A DNA stretch of 64,000 nt, taken from NCBI GenBank assembly GCA_937958105.1, contig CALFXJ010000021.1, positions 1 through 64,000 of the forward strand, written 5' to 3'. Positions 36,621 through 45,668 of the stretch are shown here, piece after piece. The stretch comes from an uncultured Cellvibrio sp. (lineage in GTDB: Bacteria; Pseudomonadota; Gammaproteobacteria; Pseudomonadales; Cellvibrionaceae). Positions within the stretch are counted from its first letter, which is position 1, and the number at the start of each line of letters is the position of its first letter. A model generated the notes under the pieces. That model saw nothing but the letters and a program-made list of their open reading frames with translations, was not told the DNA's origin and did not search any database. The position numbers were made by a program, and so were the translations under genes.

Positions 36621-37877
36621 ATGAAAGCTGTCGTTTTTCACGGGGTGGGCGATATCCGCTTAGAGGATGTACCTGAACCGCAACTGCAGGAACCTACGGA
36701 TGCTATCGTGCGCTTAACCGCCTCGGCCATCTGTGGCACAGACCTGCATTTTATCCGCGGCACCGTCAGCGGGATGGAGCCAGGCACAATTCTAGGTCAT
36801 GAGGGCGTCGGTGTTGTGGAAGCGCTCGGTGATGATGTGCGCAATCTGCAGATCGGTGACCGGGTCGTTATTCCCTCTACCATCGCCTGTGGCAACTGTT
36901 CCTACTGCCGTGCGGGTTATTATGCGCAATGCGACGATGCTAATCCCAACGGCAAACAGGCCGGCACTGCATTTTTTGGCGGGCCTGCCAACACCGGCAG
37001 CTTTCATGGTCTGCAGGCAGAAAAGGCGCGCATTCCCTATGCGAATGTCGGACTGATTAAACTGCCTGATGCCATCACCGACGATCAGGCCATTCTTTTA
37101 TCGGACATCTTCCCTACCGGCTACTTCGGCGCTGAACTCGCGGAGGTCACCAGCGGTGACACGGTTGCCGTATTTGGCTGCGGCCCGGTGGGTCAGTTTG
37201 CTATCGCCAGTGCTTTTCTGCTGGGCGCTGCCCGGGTGTTTGCCATTGATAAACATGCTGACCGCCTGCGCATGGCGCGCCAACAGGGAGCCGAAATAAT
37301 CAATTTTGATGAGGAAGAACCGGTAGATGCACTGCTGCGACTTACTAAAGGTATTGGCGTGGACCGCGCCATTGACGCCGTCGGTGTTGATGCCGAGCAT
37401 CGTCACAGCCACGGTGAGCAGGAGCAGCGGACCGAAAACTGGCAGCCCGGCGACGGCCCGAGTCAGGCACTGGAATGGGCCATCAAAGGCCTGGCCAAAG
37501 CCGGCACCTTGGGCATCATCGGCGTTTACGCCGAGGACTCCAATACCTTTCCCATCGGTCTGGCGATGAATAAAAATCTCACCATCAACATGGGCAACTG
37601 CCACCACCGCAAATATATTCCCAAGCTTATCGAACTCACGTTGAGCGGCCGGATTGATCCAAGCAAGATCCTCACTCAAGTAAAACCCATGAGCGATGTG
37701 ATCGAGGCCTTCAAAGCCTTTGATCAACGCCGCAGTGGCTGGGTCAAGGTGGAGCTGCATCCACAGCCGGGCAGCAGACCCAACGGTGAAGACGAAAGCA
37801 TGCTGGACGACGCGCTGGAAGATACCTTCCCAGCCAGCGATCCACCGTCCATGACCGCGCCGGCACGTCATCACTAG
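36621..37877 (+). CDS. zinc-dependent alcohol/formaldehyde dehydrogenase with unusual C-terminal tail
   Basis: A 418-residue medium-chain dehydrogenase. Catalytic zinc site: Cys in SAICGTDLH, GHEGVGVVEALGD, and a later acidic residue. The structural zinc lobe CGNCSYCRAGYYAQC is intact. The Rossmann motif is VFGCGPVGQFAIASAF. A long insertion (GVDAEHRHSHGEQEQRTENW) resembles the glutathione-independent formaldehyde dehydrogenase group. The last 25 residues carry ALEDTFPASDPPS, a motif found at the ends of many small stress-associated proteins and not part of the ADH fold. ATG 36621 has GGAGGTCACC directly upstream. NAD-linked, substrate uncertain. Confidence 0.88.
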   Translation: MKAVVFHGVGDIRLEDVPEPQLQEPTDAIVRLTASAICGTDLHFIRGTVSGMEPGTILGHEGVGVVEALGDDVRNLQIGDRVVIPSTIACGNCSYCRAGYYAQCDDANPNGKQAGTAFFGGPANTGSFHGLQAEKARIPYANVGLIKLPDAITDDQAILLSDIFPTGYFGAELAEVTSGDTVAVFGCGPVGQFAIASAFLLGAARVFAIDKHADRLRMARQQGAEIINFDEEEPVDALLRLTKGIGVDRAIDAVGVDAEHRHSHGEQEQRTENWQPGDGPSQALEWAIKGLAKAGTLGIIGVYAEDSNTFPIGLAMNKNLTINMGNCHHRKYIPKLIELTLSGRIDPSKILTQVKPMSDVIEAFKAFDQRRSGWVKVELHPQPGSRPNGEDESMLDDALEDTFPASDPPSMTAPARHH

Positions 37878-37914
37878 GGATTTCGTTTTTTAGCCATCAC
37901 TACAGAGGGAGCTT

Positions 37915-38832
37915 ATGAGCGATATACGCATTGGCATCTCCGGCTGGCGTTATGCCCCATGGCGTAACAATTTTTATCCTAAGGGGCTGCGCCAGAAAGA
38001 TGAGTTGTACTTCGCTTCCCGCGCAGTCAACACCCTTGAAATCAACGGCTCTTTTTACGGACTGCAACGTCCCACCAGTTACGCCCGCTGGTACGAAGAA
38101 ACGCCGGAAGATTTTGTCTTCAGTGTGAAGGCATCACGCTACATTACGCACATCAAGCGTCTGCGCGATATTGAACAGCCACTGGCGAATTTTTTTGCCA
38201 GTGGCATGTTTCACCTTAAAGAAAAACTCGGGCCCTTCCTGTGGCAGTTTCCGCCGAGTTTTAAATTCGATGAAACCCTTTTTGAAGAATTTCTCGCACA
38301 GCTGCCAATGACCAGCGATGCGGCAAAAACCCATGCGCGGCGCAGCGATCCCGGTGTGCAGCGGGAAGGTTATCTGGAGATTCCCCGCGGTATGCATCTG
38401 CGCCACGCAGTAGAGATCCGCCACGACAGCTTTGTCGATGAAACCTTTATCGACCTGCTGCGCCGCCATCGTGTGGCACTGGTAGTAGCCGATACCGCCG
38501 GACGCTGGCCCTACCTGGAAGACCTCACCAGTGACTTCGTGTACATGCGCCTGCACGGCGACGTTGAACTCTACAACAGCGGTTACGGCAAGAAAGCGCT
38601 GGAGCGATGGCAAAAACGCATCCGTCTGTGGAGCCAGGGTCGTCAACCGGCGGATGCCAACCTGGTGGTCAAGGAAAAAGACAAAGCGCGTGGCAGTCGG
38701 GATGTCTATTGTTATTTCGACAATACCGACAAATTATTTGCCCCTTACGACGCGCGCCAGCTGCTGGACTCCTTTGGCCTGTCCGACAAGCTGGAAGCGG
38801 AACCGGGCAAGATGATGGGAGCCGCTGCATGA
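37915..38832 (+). CDS. DUF72 (YecE-like) protein
   Basis: A 305-residue TIM-barrel protein of the DUF72 family. Signature stretches are RIGISGWRYAPWRNNFYPKGLRQKDELYFASR, EINGSFYGLQRPTSYARW, ETPEDFVFSVKASRYITHIKRL, LGPFLWQFPPSF and YMRLHGDVELYNSGY. Biochemical role is not established for the family. Good ribosome site (GAGGGAGCTT). It is 37 bases after the dehydrogenase and its TGA overlaps the ATG of the next gene (ATGA), so the downstream phosphatase is translationally coupled. Confidence 0.9.
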   Translation: MSDIRIGISGWRYAPWRNNFYPKGLRQKDELYFASRAVNTLEINGSFYGLQRPTSYARWYEETPEDFVFSVKASRYITHIKRLRDIEQPLANFFASGMFHLKEKLGPFLWQFPPSFKFDETLFEEFLAQLPMTSDAAKTHARRSDPGVQREGYLEIPRGMHLRHAVEIRHDSFVDETFIDLLRRHRVALVVADTAGRWPYLEDLTSDFVYMRLHGDVELYNSGYGKKALERWQKRIRLWSQGRQPADANLVVKEKDKARGSRDVYCYFDNTDKLFAPYDARQLLDSFGLSDKLEAEPGKMMGAAA

Positions 38833-39590
38833 CATCAACTTCAGAAACGCCGACCAGCTGCCTGCGAATTCTGACCCTGAACCTGCACAAAGGATTTACA
38901 GTGTTCAACCGCCGTTTTATGTTGCCGGAGCTGCGCGATGCGGTGCGCAGCAATGGCAGTGATATTGTCTTTCTGCAGGAGGTGCTGGGCGAACACAAAC
39001 GCCACGCCTCGCGCTATGCCAACTGGCCGGAGGTACCCCAGTATGAATTCCTGGCGGACAGCATATGGTCAGAGTTTTCTTACGGAAGGAATGCGATTTA
39101 TCCCCACGGAGATCATGGCAACGCACTCTTGTCCAAATACCCGATCCTGCGCTATCACAACCTGGATGTTTCCATCGGTACCCTGGAGCAGCGGGGCCTG
39201 CTGCATTCGGTGATTAATGTGCCCGGCCAGACGGAAGTTCACGCCATTTGCGTGCATCTTGGATTACGCGAAAATCACCGCCAGCAGCAGCTGCGTCTGC
39301 TGTGCCGGCTGGTTGAGAGCCTGCCCCCGAGCGAGCCGGTGATCGTGGCGGGGGATTTTAATGACTGGCGCCAGCGCGCCGATTCCGTTCTGGAGCACTG
39401 TGGAATGCACGAAGTCTTTGTCCAGCAATTCGGTAAACCAGCCCGCAGCTTTCCAGCGCGTTGGCCCTGGTTCCGGCTGGACCGTATTTACCTGCGCAAT
39501 GCCACCGCGCGCAATCCGGAAGTACTGCGACTCCGCCCCTGGTCTCATCTGTCCGATCACGCTCCGCTCGCGGTTGAGGTCCACCTATGA
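38829..39590 (+). CDS. endonuclease/exonuclease/phosphatase family protein (YbhP-like)
   Basis: A 253-residue EEP-superfamily protein. Motifs in order: LTLNLHKG (metal Asn), DIVFLQEVLGEH (metal Glu), HGNALLSKYPI, VAGDFNDW (catalytic Asp/Asn), and LSDHAPLAVEV (Asp-His pair). In E. coli the homologue ybhP lies beside clsB (ybhO) and ybhN, and here the same three types follow each other. A phospholipid or headgroup phosphatase/phosphodiesterase role is plausible but inferred. Start ATG overlaps the DUF72 stop; its stop overlaps the next ATG by four bases. Confidence 0.9.
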   Translation: MTSTSETPTSCLRILTLNLHKGFTVFNRRFMLPELRDAVRSNGSDIVFLQEVLGEHKRHASRYANWPEVPQYEFLADSIWSEFSYGRNAIYPHGDHGNALLSKYPILRYHNLDVSIGTLEQRGLLHSVINVPGQTEVHAICVHLGLRENHRQQQLRLLCRLVESLPPSEPVIVAGDFNDWRQRADSVLEHCGMHEVFVQQFGKPARSFPARWPWFRLDRIYLRNATARNPEVLRLRPWSHLSDHAPLAVEVHL

Positions 39591-40816
39591 GCGACGCCTG
39601 GCGCGCGGGTAATGAAATCGAATTGCTCATCAACGGCGAAGCATTTTTTCCGCGGGTCTTTGAAAGCATTCGCAAAGCGCGTCACGAAGTGATCATCGAA
39701 ACCTTTATCCTGTGCGATGATGAAGTGGGCAAAGCATTGCAGCAGACACTGTTGTATGCCGCTCGTCGCGGTGTCCATGTGGAATTTACGATTGATGCCT
39801 ATGGGGGCAATAAGGTAGGCGATGAATTTCTGCAGACTATGGCAGATGCCGGCATCCATGTTCACCTGTTCGAACCCACCCGCCACCTGTTCAACTTACG
39901 GATGAATGTCTTCCGTCGGCTGCATCGCAAACTGGTGGTGGTGGACAGTGAAGTCGCCTTCATCGGCGGCATCAATTATTGTGCAGATCAGCTCAGCAGT
40001 TTTGGTGAAGAAGCCAAGCAGGATTATTCCATGCGTCTGCGCGGTCCGGTGGTGCAGGACATCCACCGCGCCTGTCTGGATCTGCTGCGCCACGGTGACA
40101 GCCGGCCCCGTCCCTTCTGGCGGCGCGCAAAACGCAGTCCGCCACCTGCAGAATCCAGCGGTGGAGTTCGGGCCATGCTGGTAATCCGCGATAATGCCCT
40201 CCACAAACGGGATATTGAGCGGCATTATCTGCAGGTGATCAACTCGGCCAAACACCGGCTGTTGTTCGCCCATGCGTATTTTTTCCCGAGCTATAGCCTG
40301 TTGCGCGCTTTGCGTAATGCCGCGCGGCGCGGTGTGGAGGTGACCCTGATCCTACAGGGCGAACCGGATATGCCCTGGGTGCGACTGTGTACGCAGTTGC
40401 TCTACGGCTATCTGCTGCGCGAAGGCGTTAAGATTTACGAGTACAAGGAGCGTCCCTTTCATGGCAAGCTGGCGCTGGCTGACCGACACTGGGCGACGCT
40501 GGGTTCCAGCAATCTTGATCCACTGAGTCTTTCGCTGAATCTGGAAGCCAATGTGATCATTGATGATGACGCCTTCAATCAGACCTTGTTCAAACATCTG
40601 GAGGGATTGATCCGCGATCATGGCGAACCCATCAGCATGCAGCTGGTGCGACGTCGCTACTGGTGGCGTATGCCGCTGGTGTTTTTATCATTTCACTTTC
40701 TGCGTCACTACCCGGTGATTGCAGGATGGTTTCCCGCTCATGCGCCTCGGCTTGAGCTGGTAAGTTCTCAGAAACACTTATGGAAGAAAGGCCATTATGA
40801 CCAGGAAAGAGCCTGA
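39587..40816 (+). CDS. clsB: cardiolipin synthase B-type phospholipase D protein, copy 1
   Basis: A 409-residue soluble or peripheral PLD protein without the N-terminal membrane helices of ClsA. Two HKD motifs: HRKLVVVDSEVAFIGGINY and HGKLALADRHWATLGSSNLD. Family members make cardiolipin from phosphatidylglycerol, with relaxed donor use. The C-terminal part has the FLSFHFLRHYPVIAGWFPAH stretch that recurs in copy 2. It overlaps the EEP gene at the start (ATGAG) and the YbhN-like gene at the end (20 bases). Belongs to a duplicated clsB-ybhN module. Confidence 0.93.
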   Translation: MSDAWRAGNEIELLINGEAFFPRVFESIRKARHEVIIETFILCDDEVGKALQQTLLYAARRGVHVEFTIDAYGGNKVGDEFLQTMADAGIHVHLFEPTRHLFNLRMNVFRRLHRKLVVVDSEVAFIGGINYCADQLSSFGEEAKQDYSMRLRGPVVQDIHRACLDLLRHGDSRPRPFWRRAKRSPPPAESSGGVRAMLVIRDNALHKRDIERHYLQVINSAKHRLLFAHAYFFPSYSLLRALRNAARRGVEVTLILQGEPDMPWVRLCTQLLYGYLLREGVKIYEYKERPFHGKLALADRHWATLGSSNLDPLSLSLNLEANVIIDDDAFNQTLFKHLEGLIRDHGEPISMQLVRRRYWWRMPLVFLSFHFLRHYPVIAGWFPAHAPRLELVSSQKHLWKKGHYDQERA

Positions 40817-41867
40817 CGAATTTTTCGAGCTGACGCAGCGCGATGCACACCCGAACTGGCGCTGGGCAAAACATATCCTCACGCTGGTATTTTTTGCTGC
40901 GGTTGCCGCACTGTTGTTCATGCTGGTGGACAACCTGCACTGGCAGGAAGTGAAGCATGCGCTGCGCGCCTATCAGCACGAAACGCTGGCCCTGGGCCTG
41001 GTCGTTGCGCTGATCAGTTACATCGCTTTCAGCGGTTATGATTTGCTTGGCCGCGCTTATACCCGACATCACCTGCCAGTGCGCCAGATACTGCCGGTGG
41101 CCTTTGTGTGTTACGCCTTCAATCTTAATCTCAGTTCCTGGATCGGTGGCGTTGCCATGCGTTACCGGTTGTATTCACGGCTGGGCCTGCGCATCTCTAC
41201 CATCACGCGGGTATTAAGTTTCAGTGTGTTTACCAACAGTCTCGGTTACATCATCGTGGCAGGATTTATCTTCACGGCGGGCTGGGTGAAGCTGCCTGCA
41301 AGCTGGGGCGTAAGTACCGCTGCGCTGCATCTGATCGGCGCGCTTATGCTGATCCTCGCAGCGAGCTATCTGTTGCTGTGTCAGTTCTCGACACGTCGCT
41401 CATGGCACTGGTCCTCCCATGAAATTCACCTGCCCGGTTTTAAGCTCGCACTGGCACAGGCGGGCTTGTCCACCCTGAACTGGTTACTGATGGCCTGGCT
41501 GATCTTTCTTCTGCTGCCGGATGCCGTCTCCTATTCAGCGGTGCTGGGTATTTTATTGATCAGCGGCATCGCCGGTATGATCGCGCAGATTCCCGCAGGA
41601 CTCGGTGTACTGGAGGCAGTGTTCATCGGCATCCTGCAGCACCAGCTGCCCACTGCCAGTATCGTCGCTGCGCTGATTGCGTACCGCGTTATTTATTTCC
41701 TGCTGCCGCTGATGGCCGCCTGCGTTGTCTACGTCATCCTCGAAGGCAAAGTGTGGCACTGGCAGCGGCGCGCGCGGAACAACACTGTGCTGAACGAGGT
41801 TCCCGGAGTCATCGTGGTTCGCAGCGAAGCAGGTGAAGCCTTACATGCCGCCGTCGATAAACGCTGA
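40797..41867 (+). CDS. YbhN/UPF0104 membrane protein (flippase-like), copy 1
   Basis: A 356-residue polytopic protein, about 8 helices, of the lysylphosphatidylglycerol-synthase transmembrane family. Features: a W-rich basic N-terminus, the LPVRQILPVAFVCYAFNLNLSSWIGG block, AMRYRLYSRLGL, and IAGMIAQIPAGLGVLEAVF, the classical motif of the family. No catalytic C-terminal aminoacyl transferase domain is present, so only the lipid-translocating part is retained. Starts 20 bases inside clsB copy 1, indicating coupled translation. Likely handles lipids made by the adjacent synthase; inferred. Confidence 0.9.
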   Translation: MTRKEPDEFFELTQRDAHPNWRWAKHILTLVFFAAVAALLFMLVDNLHWQEVKHALRAYQHETLALGLVVALISYIAFSGYDLLGRAYTRHHLPVRQILPVAFVCYAFNLNLSSWIGGVAMRYRLYSRLGLRISTITRVLSFSVFTNSLGYIIVAGFIFTAGWVKLPASWGVSTAALHLIGALMLILAASYLLLCQFSTRRSWHWSSHEIHLPGFKLALAQAGLSTLNWLLMAWLIFLLLPDAVSYSAVLGILLISGIAGMIAQIPAGLGVLEAVFIGILQHQLPTASIVAALIAYRVIYFLLPLMAACVVYVILEGKVWHWQRRARNNTVLNEVPGVIVVRSEAGEALHAAVDKR

Positions 41868-41896
41868 AGCATTATCAACGATGTTGAGAGGTTTCT

Positions 41897-43147
41897 ATGA
41901 AGCAAAATCACACCTGGCGCGACGGCAACAGTATTGAGTTGCTGATCAACGGCGAGGGTTTTTATCCGCGTGTCTTTGACTGCATCCGCAACGCGCGGGA
42001 AGAAGTACTGCTCGAAACCTTCATCATCTCTGAAGATAAAATCGGGCAGCAACTGCAGGAGGCCCTGATCACCGCCGCCAAAAACGGAGCGCGTGTTGAG
42101 GTCATGGTGGACGGCTACGGCACCTTCGACTTGAGCACGCCGTTTTTGATCGCGATGGTGGATGCCGGCGTTACGCTGCGCGTCTTCGATCCCAGTCCGC
42201 GTACCTTCGGGATGCGAACCAATATGTTCCGCCGTCTGCATCGCAAGATTGTCGTGGTGGATGGCAAGACCGCTTTTGTCGGCGGCATCAATTTTTCAGA
42301 GGAACATATCGCTGACTTCGGTGAGATGGCCAAACAGGATTACGCGGCGGAAATTCACGGCCCTATCGTCGCCGACATTCACGCCGCCAGCCTGCGTCTG
42401 CTGCGCGAAGCCACACCCCGTCAGAGCGGCCCCATCGACATACCCGCCGCCACTGTTGCTGAAAATCCACCGACGGGCAACAGCAAGATGCTGGTCGCCG
42501 TACGCGACAACAATCGCCACAAGAGCGACATCGAACGTCTGTATCTGCAGGCGATCAGTTCCGCAAAAAAACGGATCGTGATTGCCAATGCGTATTTTTT
42601 TCCTGGTTACCGGTTACTGCGCGCACTGCGCAATGCGTCGCGTAAAGGTCTCGAAGTATTACTGATCATGCAGGGCCAGCCAGACATGCCCTGGGTCAGC
42701 GCCTGCAGCCGCGCGCTCTACAATTATCTGTTGAAGGAAGGCGTGACTATTCTGGAATACTGCGAACGCCCTTTTCACGGCAAGGTGGCGCTGGTGGATG
42801 ACGAATGGGTAACCATAGGTTCGAGCAACCTGGACCCACTCAGTCTTGCCATGAATCTCGAGGCCAATGTGTTTATCAAAGACAAGGCCTTTAACGAGCA
42901 ACTGTATAATCACCTGAAAGAACTCTCCGCGAAAACCTGTAAGCCCATCAGCCTCGAACGCATCATGCGCGGCTACTGGTGGCGACTGCCTTTTGTCTTT
43001 ATCTGCTTTCACTTTGCACGTTATTTTCCGGCGATCGCCGGCTGGTTGCCAGCTCACACACCGGTGCTCGAACCGGTTAAAGCGGAAGAACTGCTGGATG
43101 ACAGCGATACTAAATCTGCCACCTGCGAACAGGAAAAAACGGTATGA
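41897..43147 (+). CDS. clsB: cardiolipin synthase B-type phospholipase D protein, copy 2
   Basis: A 416-residue paralogue of the protein at 39587-40816. Shared N-terminus (W.GN.IELLINGE.F.PRVF..IR.AR.EV..ETFI), HKD motifs HRKIVVVDGKTAFVGGINFS and HGKVALVDDEWVTIGSSNLD, and the same C-terminal RGYWWRLPFVFICFHFARY. Divergence is moderate, so both copies have been kept for some time and both keep all catalytic residues. GAGAGG ribosome site. It overlaps its own YbhN-like partner by four bases. Different donor preference of the two copies is possible. Confidence 0.93.
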   Translation: MKQNHTWRDGNSIELLINGEGFYPRVFDCIRNAREEVLLETFIISEDKIGQQLQEALITAAKNGARVEVMVDGYGTFDLSTPFLIAMVDAGVTLRVFDPSPRTFGMRTNMFRRLHRKIVVVDGKTAFVGGINFSEEHIADFGEMAKQDYAAEIHGPIVADIHAASLRLLREATPRQSGPIDIPAATVAENPPTGNSKMLVAVRDNNRHKSDIERLYLQAISSAKKRIVIANAYFFPGYRLLRALRNASRKGLEVLLIMQGQPDMPWVSACSRALYNYLLKEGVTILEYCERPFHGKVALVDDEWVTIGSSNLDPLSLAMNLEANVFIKDKAFNEQLYNHLKELSAKTCKPISLERIMRGYWWRLPFVFICFHFARYFPAIAGWLPAHTPVLEPVKAEELLDDSDTKSATCEQEKTV

Positions 43148-44151
43148 GTACATCAGGTTCCGCTACCGCCAAAGAGCAGGAAGGACACGCGCAAAAAAAA
43201 CAGGAGAAAGCCTGGTGGACCTGGACCAAACGTGGGTTGACCTTGTTATTGTTTATCGTTGTCTTCGGCCTGCTGTTCAACCTGATCAGGAATCTGGAGT
43301 GGCAGGAAGTCAAAGAAGCGCTTACCGGATTTAAAGCCACTACACTGCTGTTCGGCGCAGCCATCGCCTTGACCAGTTATGGCTTATTCAGCTGTTTTGA
43401 TCTGCTCGCCCGCCATTACACGCAGCATCAGTTGCCCGCACGCCAGATCCTGCCACTGGCCTTTGTGTGTTACGCCTTCAACCTGAATCTCAGCGCCTGG
43501 GTCGGCAGCCTCGCCGTACGTTACCGACTGTATTCACGTCTGGGATTGGAAGTCGGTACCATCACCAAAATTTTTACCATCAACGTCGTCACCAACTGGC
43601 TCGGCTACATTATCCTGCTCGGCATTATTTTTTCTGCGCGCCTGCTCAATCTGCCGGATGAATGGCACCTGGGAGCCACCGCACTGCAACTGATCGGTGT
43701 CGGTTTACTATTCGTTGCCGCCGCCTACCTGCTCGCCTGCCGCTTTTCGACACGCCGCACCTGGAAGATACGCGACCACGAAATCACCCTGCCCACGTGG
43801 CAGTTCGCCGCGCTTCAGGCAATCATGGGCGCTGCCAACTGGATGCTGATGGCCCTGCTGATCTACCTCCTTCTGCCTGACGACGCCTTCTATCCCACCA
43901 TCCTCGGTATCCTGCTGATCTGCAGCATCGCCGGTATCATCACCCACATCCCCGCCGGCCTCGGCGTACTCGAAACCATCTTCCTCACCACACTTCAACA
44001 TCAGTTCAACAAAAGCGAAATCCTCGCCGCCCTGCTGGGCTACCGCGCCCTGTATTTTCTCCTGCCGTTAAGTATTGCCTGCGTGGCCTACCTGATCATG
44101 GAAAAGCGAGCCAAGGCGATGCGGGTGAGTAATGAGAAGGGTGGAAGTTGA
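43144..44151 (+). CDS. YbhN/UPF0104 membrane protein (flippase-like), copy 2
   Basis: A 335-residue paralogue of the protein at 40797-41867, with the same LPARQILPLAFVCYAFNLNLS, AVRYRLYSRLGL and IAGIITHIPAGLGVLE blocks, about 8 helices and a basic C-terminal end. The ATG overlaps the clsB copy 2 stop (ATGA). Last gene of a nine-gene plus-strand run starting at the CBS protein. Function as for copy 1; inferred to move or scaffold phospholipid. Confidence 0.9.
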   Translation: MSTSGSATAKEQEGHAQKKQEKAWWTWTKRGLTLLLFIVVFGLLFNLIRNLEWQEVKEALTGFKATTLLFGAAIALTSYGLFSCFDLLARHYTQHQLPARQILPLAFVCYAFNLNLSAWVGSLAVRYRLYSRLGLEVGTITKIFTINVVTNWLGYIILLGIIFSARLLNLPDEWHLGATALQLIGVGLLFVAAAYLLACRFSTRRTWKIRDHEITLPTWQFAALQAIMGAANWMLMALLIYLLLPDDAFYPTILGILLICSIAGIITHIPAGLGVLETIFLTTLQHQFNKSEILAALLGYRALYFLLPLSIACVAYLIMEKRAKAMRVSNEKGGS

Positions 44152-44263
44152 TACCGGACGAATCCTTACCCAAAACCGGCATATATTTTATCAAGCAGCA
44201 GCATTAAAAAGGGTCGGCACTGATCTTATTCTTCGACATTTATCCAGTGCCGGCCAAATTCTT

Positions 44264-45322
44264 TTAGCGCATGTCAGCCGTGAGCGTTGGATCCGGCTTT
44301 GGTGTCCGCGCCGTACTGGGTGGAAGTATTGGCAGAGCCACCTGTGGCTGCTCGCCTGTAAGGCTGCGCAGGAAGGCGGTGATTGCATCGACTTCCGGCG
44401 CGGACAGTTCGCGTCCTAACTGGCTGTCACCCATGATGGCCACCGCCTGCTCCAGATCCCATACCTCACCACTGTGGAAGTAAGGCGGTGTCAACGCAAC
44501 GTTGCGCAGCGGTGATGCGCGGAACACGTATTCATCACTGGCGGTGTTGGTAACCGCGAAGCGTCCTTTATCTTCCGGCGGCAAAATGTCTGCGCCGGGA
44601 CGCTTGACGACACCAAAGGGGAAGTAAGCCTGACCGCCCAGGTTCATGCCGTTGTGACACGCGGTGCAGCCGGAATCCATAAATAATTTCAAGCCTTCTT
44701 TTTGCTGGTTCGACAGTGCCTTGTCATCACCTTTCAGGAATCGGTCGAATGGTGCGTTGGGTGTGATAAGCGTCGTTTCAAATGCAGCGAGCGCACGCGC
44801 GGCGTTGTCAACAGTGACTGGATTTTTTCCACCAAAGGCTTTGCGGAACTCTTCGACATACTCCGGAATGCTGTTCAGGGTTGCTTCAATACGGTCCGGT
44901 GTGTTGTTCATTTCAACCGGTGCCTGCAATGGCCCCATCGCCTGCTCACGCAGGTCAGCAGCCCGCCCGTCCCAGAATTGGGCTGCGTTAAAAACAGCGT
45001 TAAGTACGGTGGGATTATTACGCGGACCCTTTTGCCAGCCGTGGCCAATGGATACCTGCACATTATCACCACCGCCGATGGCGAGGTTGTGGCAGGTGTT
45101 GCAGCTGATCAAATGGCTGCGCGACAGGCGGGGATCAAACCAAAGCTTATGACCGAGCTTGACCTGGGCCTCGACAACTCTCTGGCCACCCACCTCGGCA
45201 ACCCGCTCGGGAATAGGTTTAAAGATACTGTTAGCGCGATCCCGCAGCACCGGATCGGCATGAGCGATACCCGCCGTCCAGGTCATGATCAGGAATGCAC
45301 TCAACGCGGTTATTTTTTTCAT
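44264..45322 (-). CDS. diheme cytochrome c peroxidase, periplasmic
   Basis: Reduces hydrogen peroxide to water with electrons from a c-type cytochrome. The 352-residue precursor has a Sec signal peptide (MKKITALSAFLIMTWTAGIAHA). Two CXXCH heme sites follow: C74-x-x-C77-H78 (CNTCH) and C219-x-x-C222-H223 (CTACH). FWDGRA, an intervening LREQA..P, FDRFLKGD and RNVALTPPYFHSG are typical of CcpA/MauG-type peroxidases. ATG 45322 with GGAG is preferred over the longer frame to 45397. A perfect FNR/Anr box lies 160 bases upstream, matching known oxygen-limited control of such enzymes. Convergent with the second YbhN-like gene. Confidence 0.92.
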   Translation of the reverse strand: MKKITALSAFLIMTWTAGIAHADPVLRDRANSIFKPIPERVAEVGGQRVVEAQVKLGHKLWFDPRLSRSHLISCNTCHNLAIGGGDNVQVSIGHGWQKGPRNNPTVLNAVFNAAQFWDGRAADLREQAMGPLQAPVEMNNTPDRIEATLNSIPEYVEEFRKAFGGKNPVTVDNAARALAAFETTLITPNAPFDRFLKGDDKALSNQQKEGLKLFMDSGCTACHNGMNLGGQAYFPFGVVKRPGADILPPEDKGRFAVTNTASDEYVFRASPLRNVALTPPYFHSGEVWDLEQAVAIMGDSQLGRELSAPEVDAITAFLRSLTGEQPQVALPILPPSTARTPKPDPTLTADMR

Positions 45323-45481
45323 ATTTTCTGCTCCTTTGACGAATGAGCTGAATGAAAAGAACAGGCTGCGGTGAGCTGTGGGAATGCTTGCAGACAAAAA
45401 CAGCAGCCACGCCAGTAATACTGGCTGATAGCTTTATAATGACACTCTTCTCCGGCCTGTACGCGTCGAAATGAGCCAACC

Positions 45482-45495
45482 TTGATTTACATCAA
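45482..45495. promoter_or_regulatory. FNR/Anr box
   Basis: TTGAT TTAC ATCAA, a perfect match to the FNR/Anr consensus TTGAT-N4-ATCAA. It lies in the 346-base gap between the cupin gene and the cytochrome c peroxidase gene, upstream of the latter. On the minus strand a TATAAA-like element at about 45433-45438 would place the box near -60, a usual class I position. Confidence 0.8.
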
Positions 45496-45668
45496 GTGTG
45501 CGGATTTATATCCATTAAACCAGCAGCCAGTATTTCCGGAACAGAGAACGGGGCTGCAAGCCCAGGAAGCGGATCGCATCAGCCCTGCAAAGATCACGGC
45601 TAAGACAAGGGGAGTAACTTTAAGTCCAAGATGTTTCGTCAGGGTTATCACATTATCGGCGAATTTTA

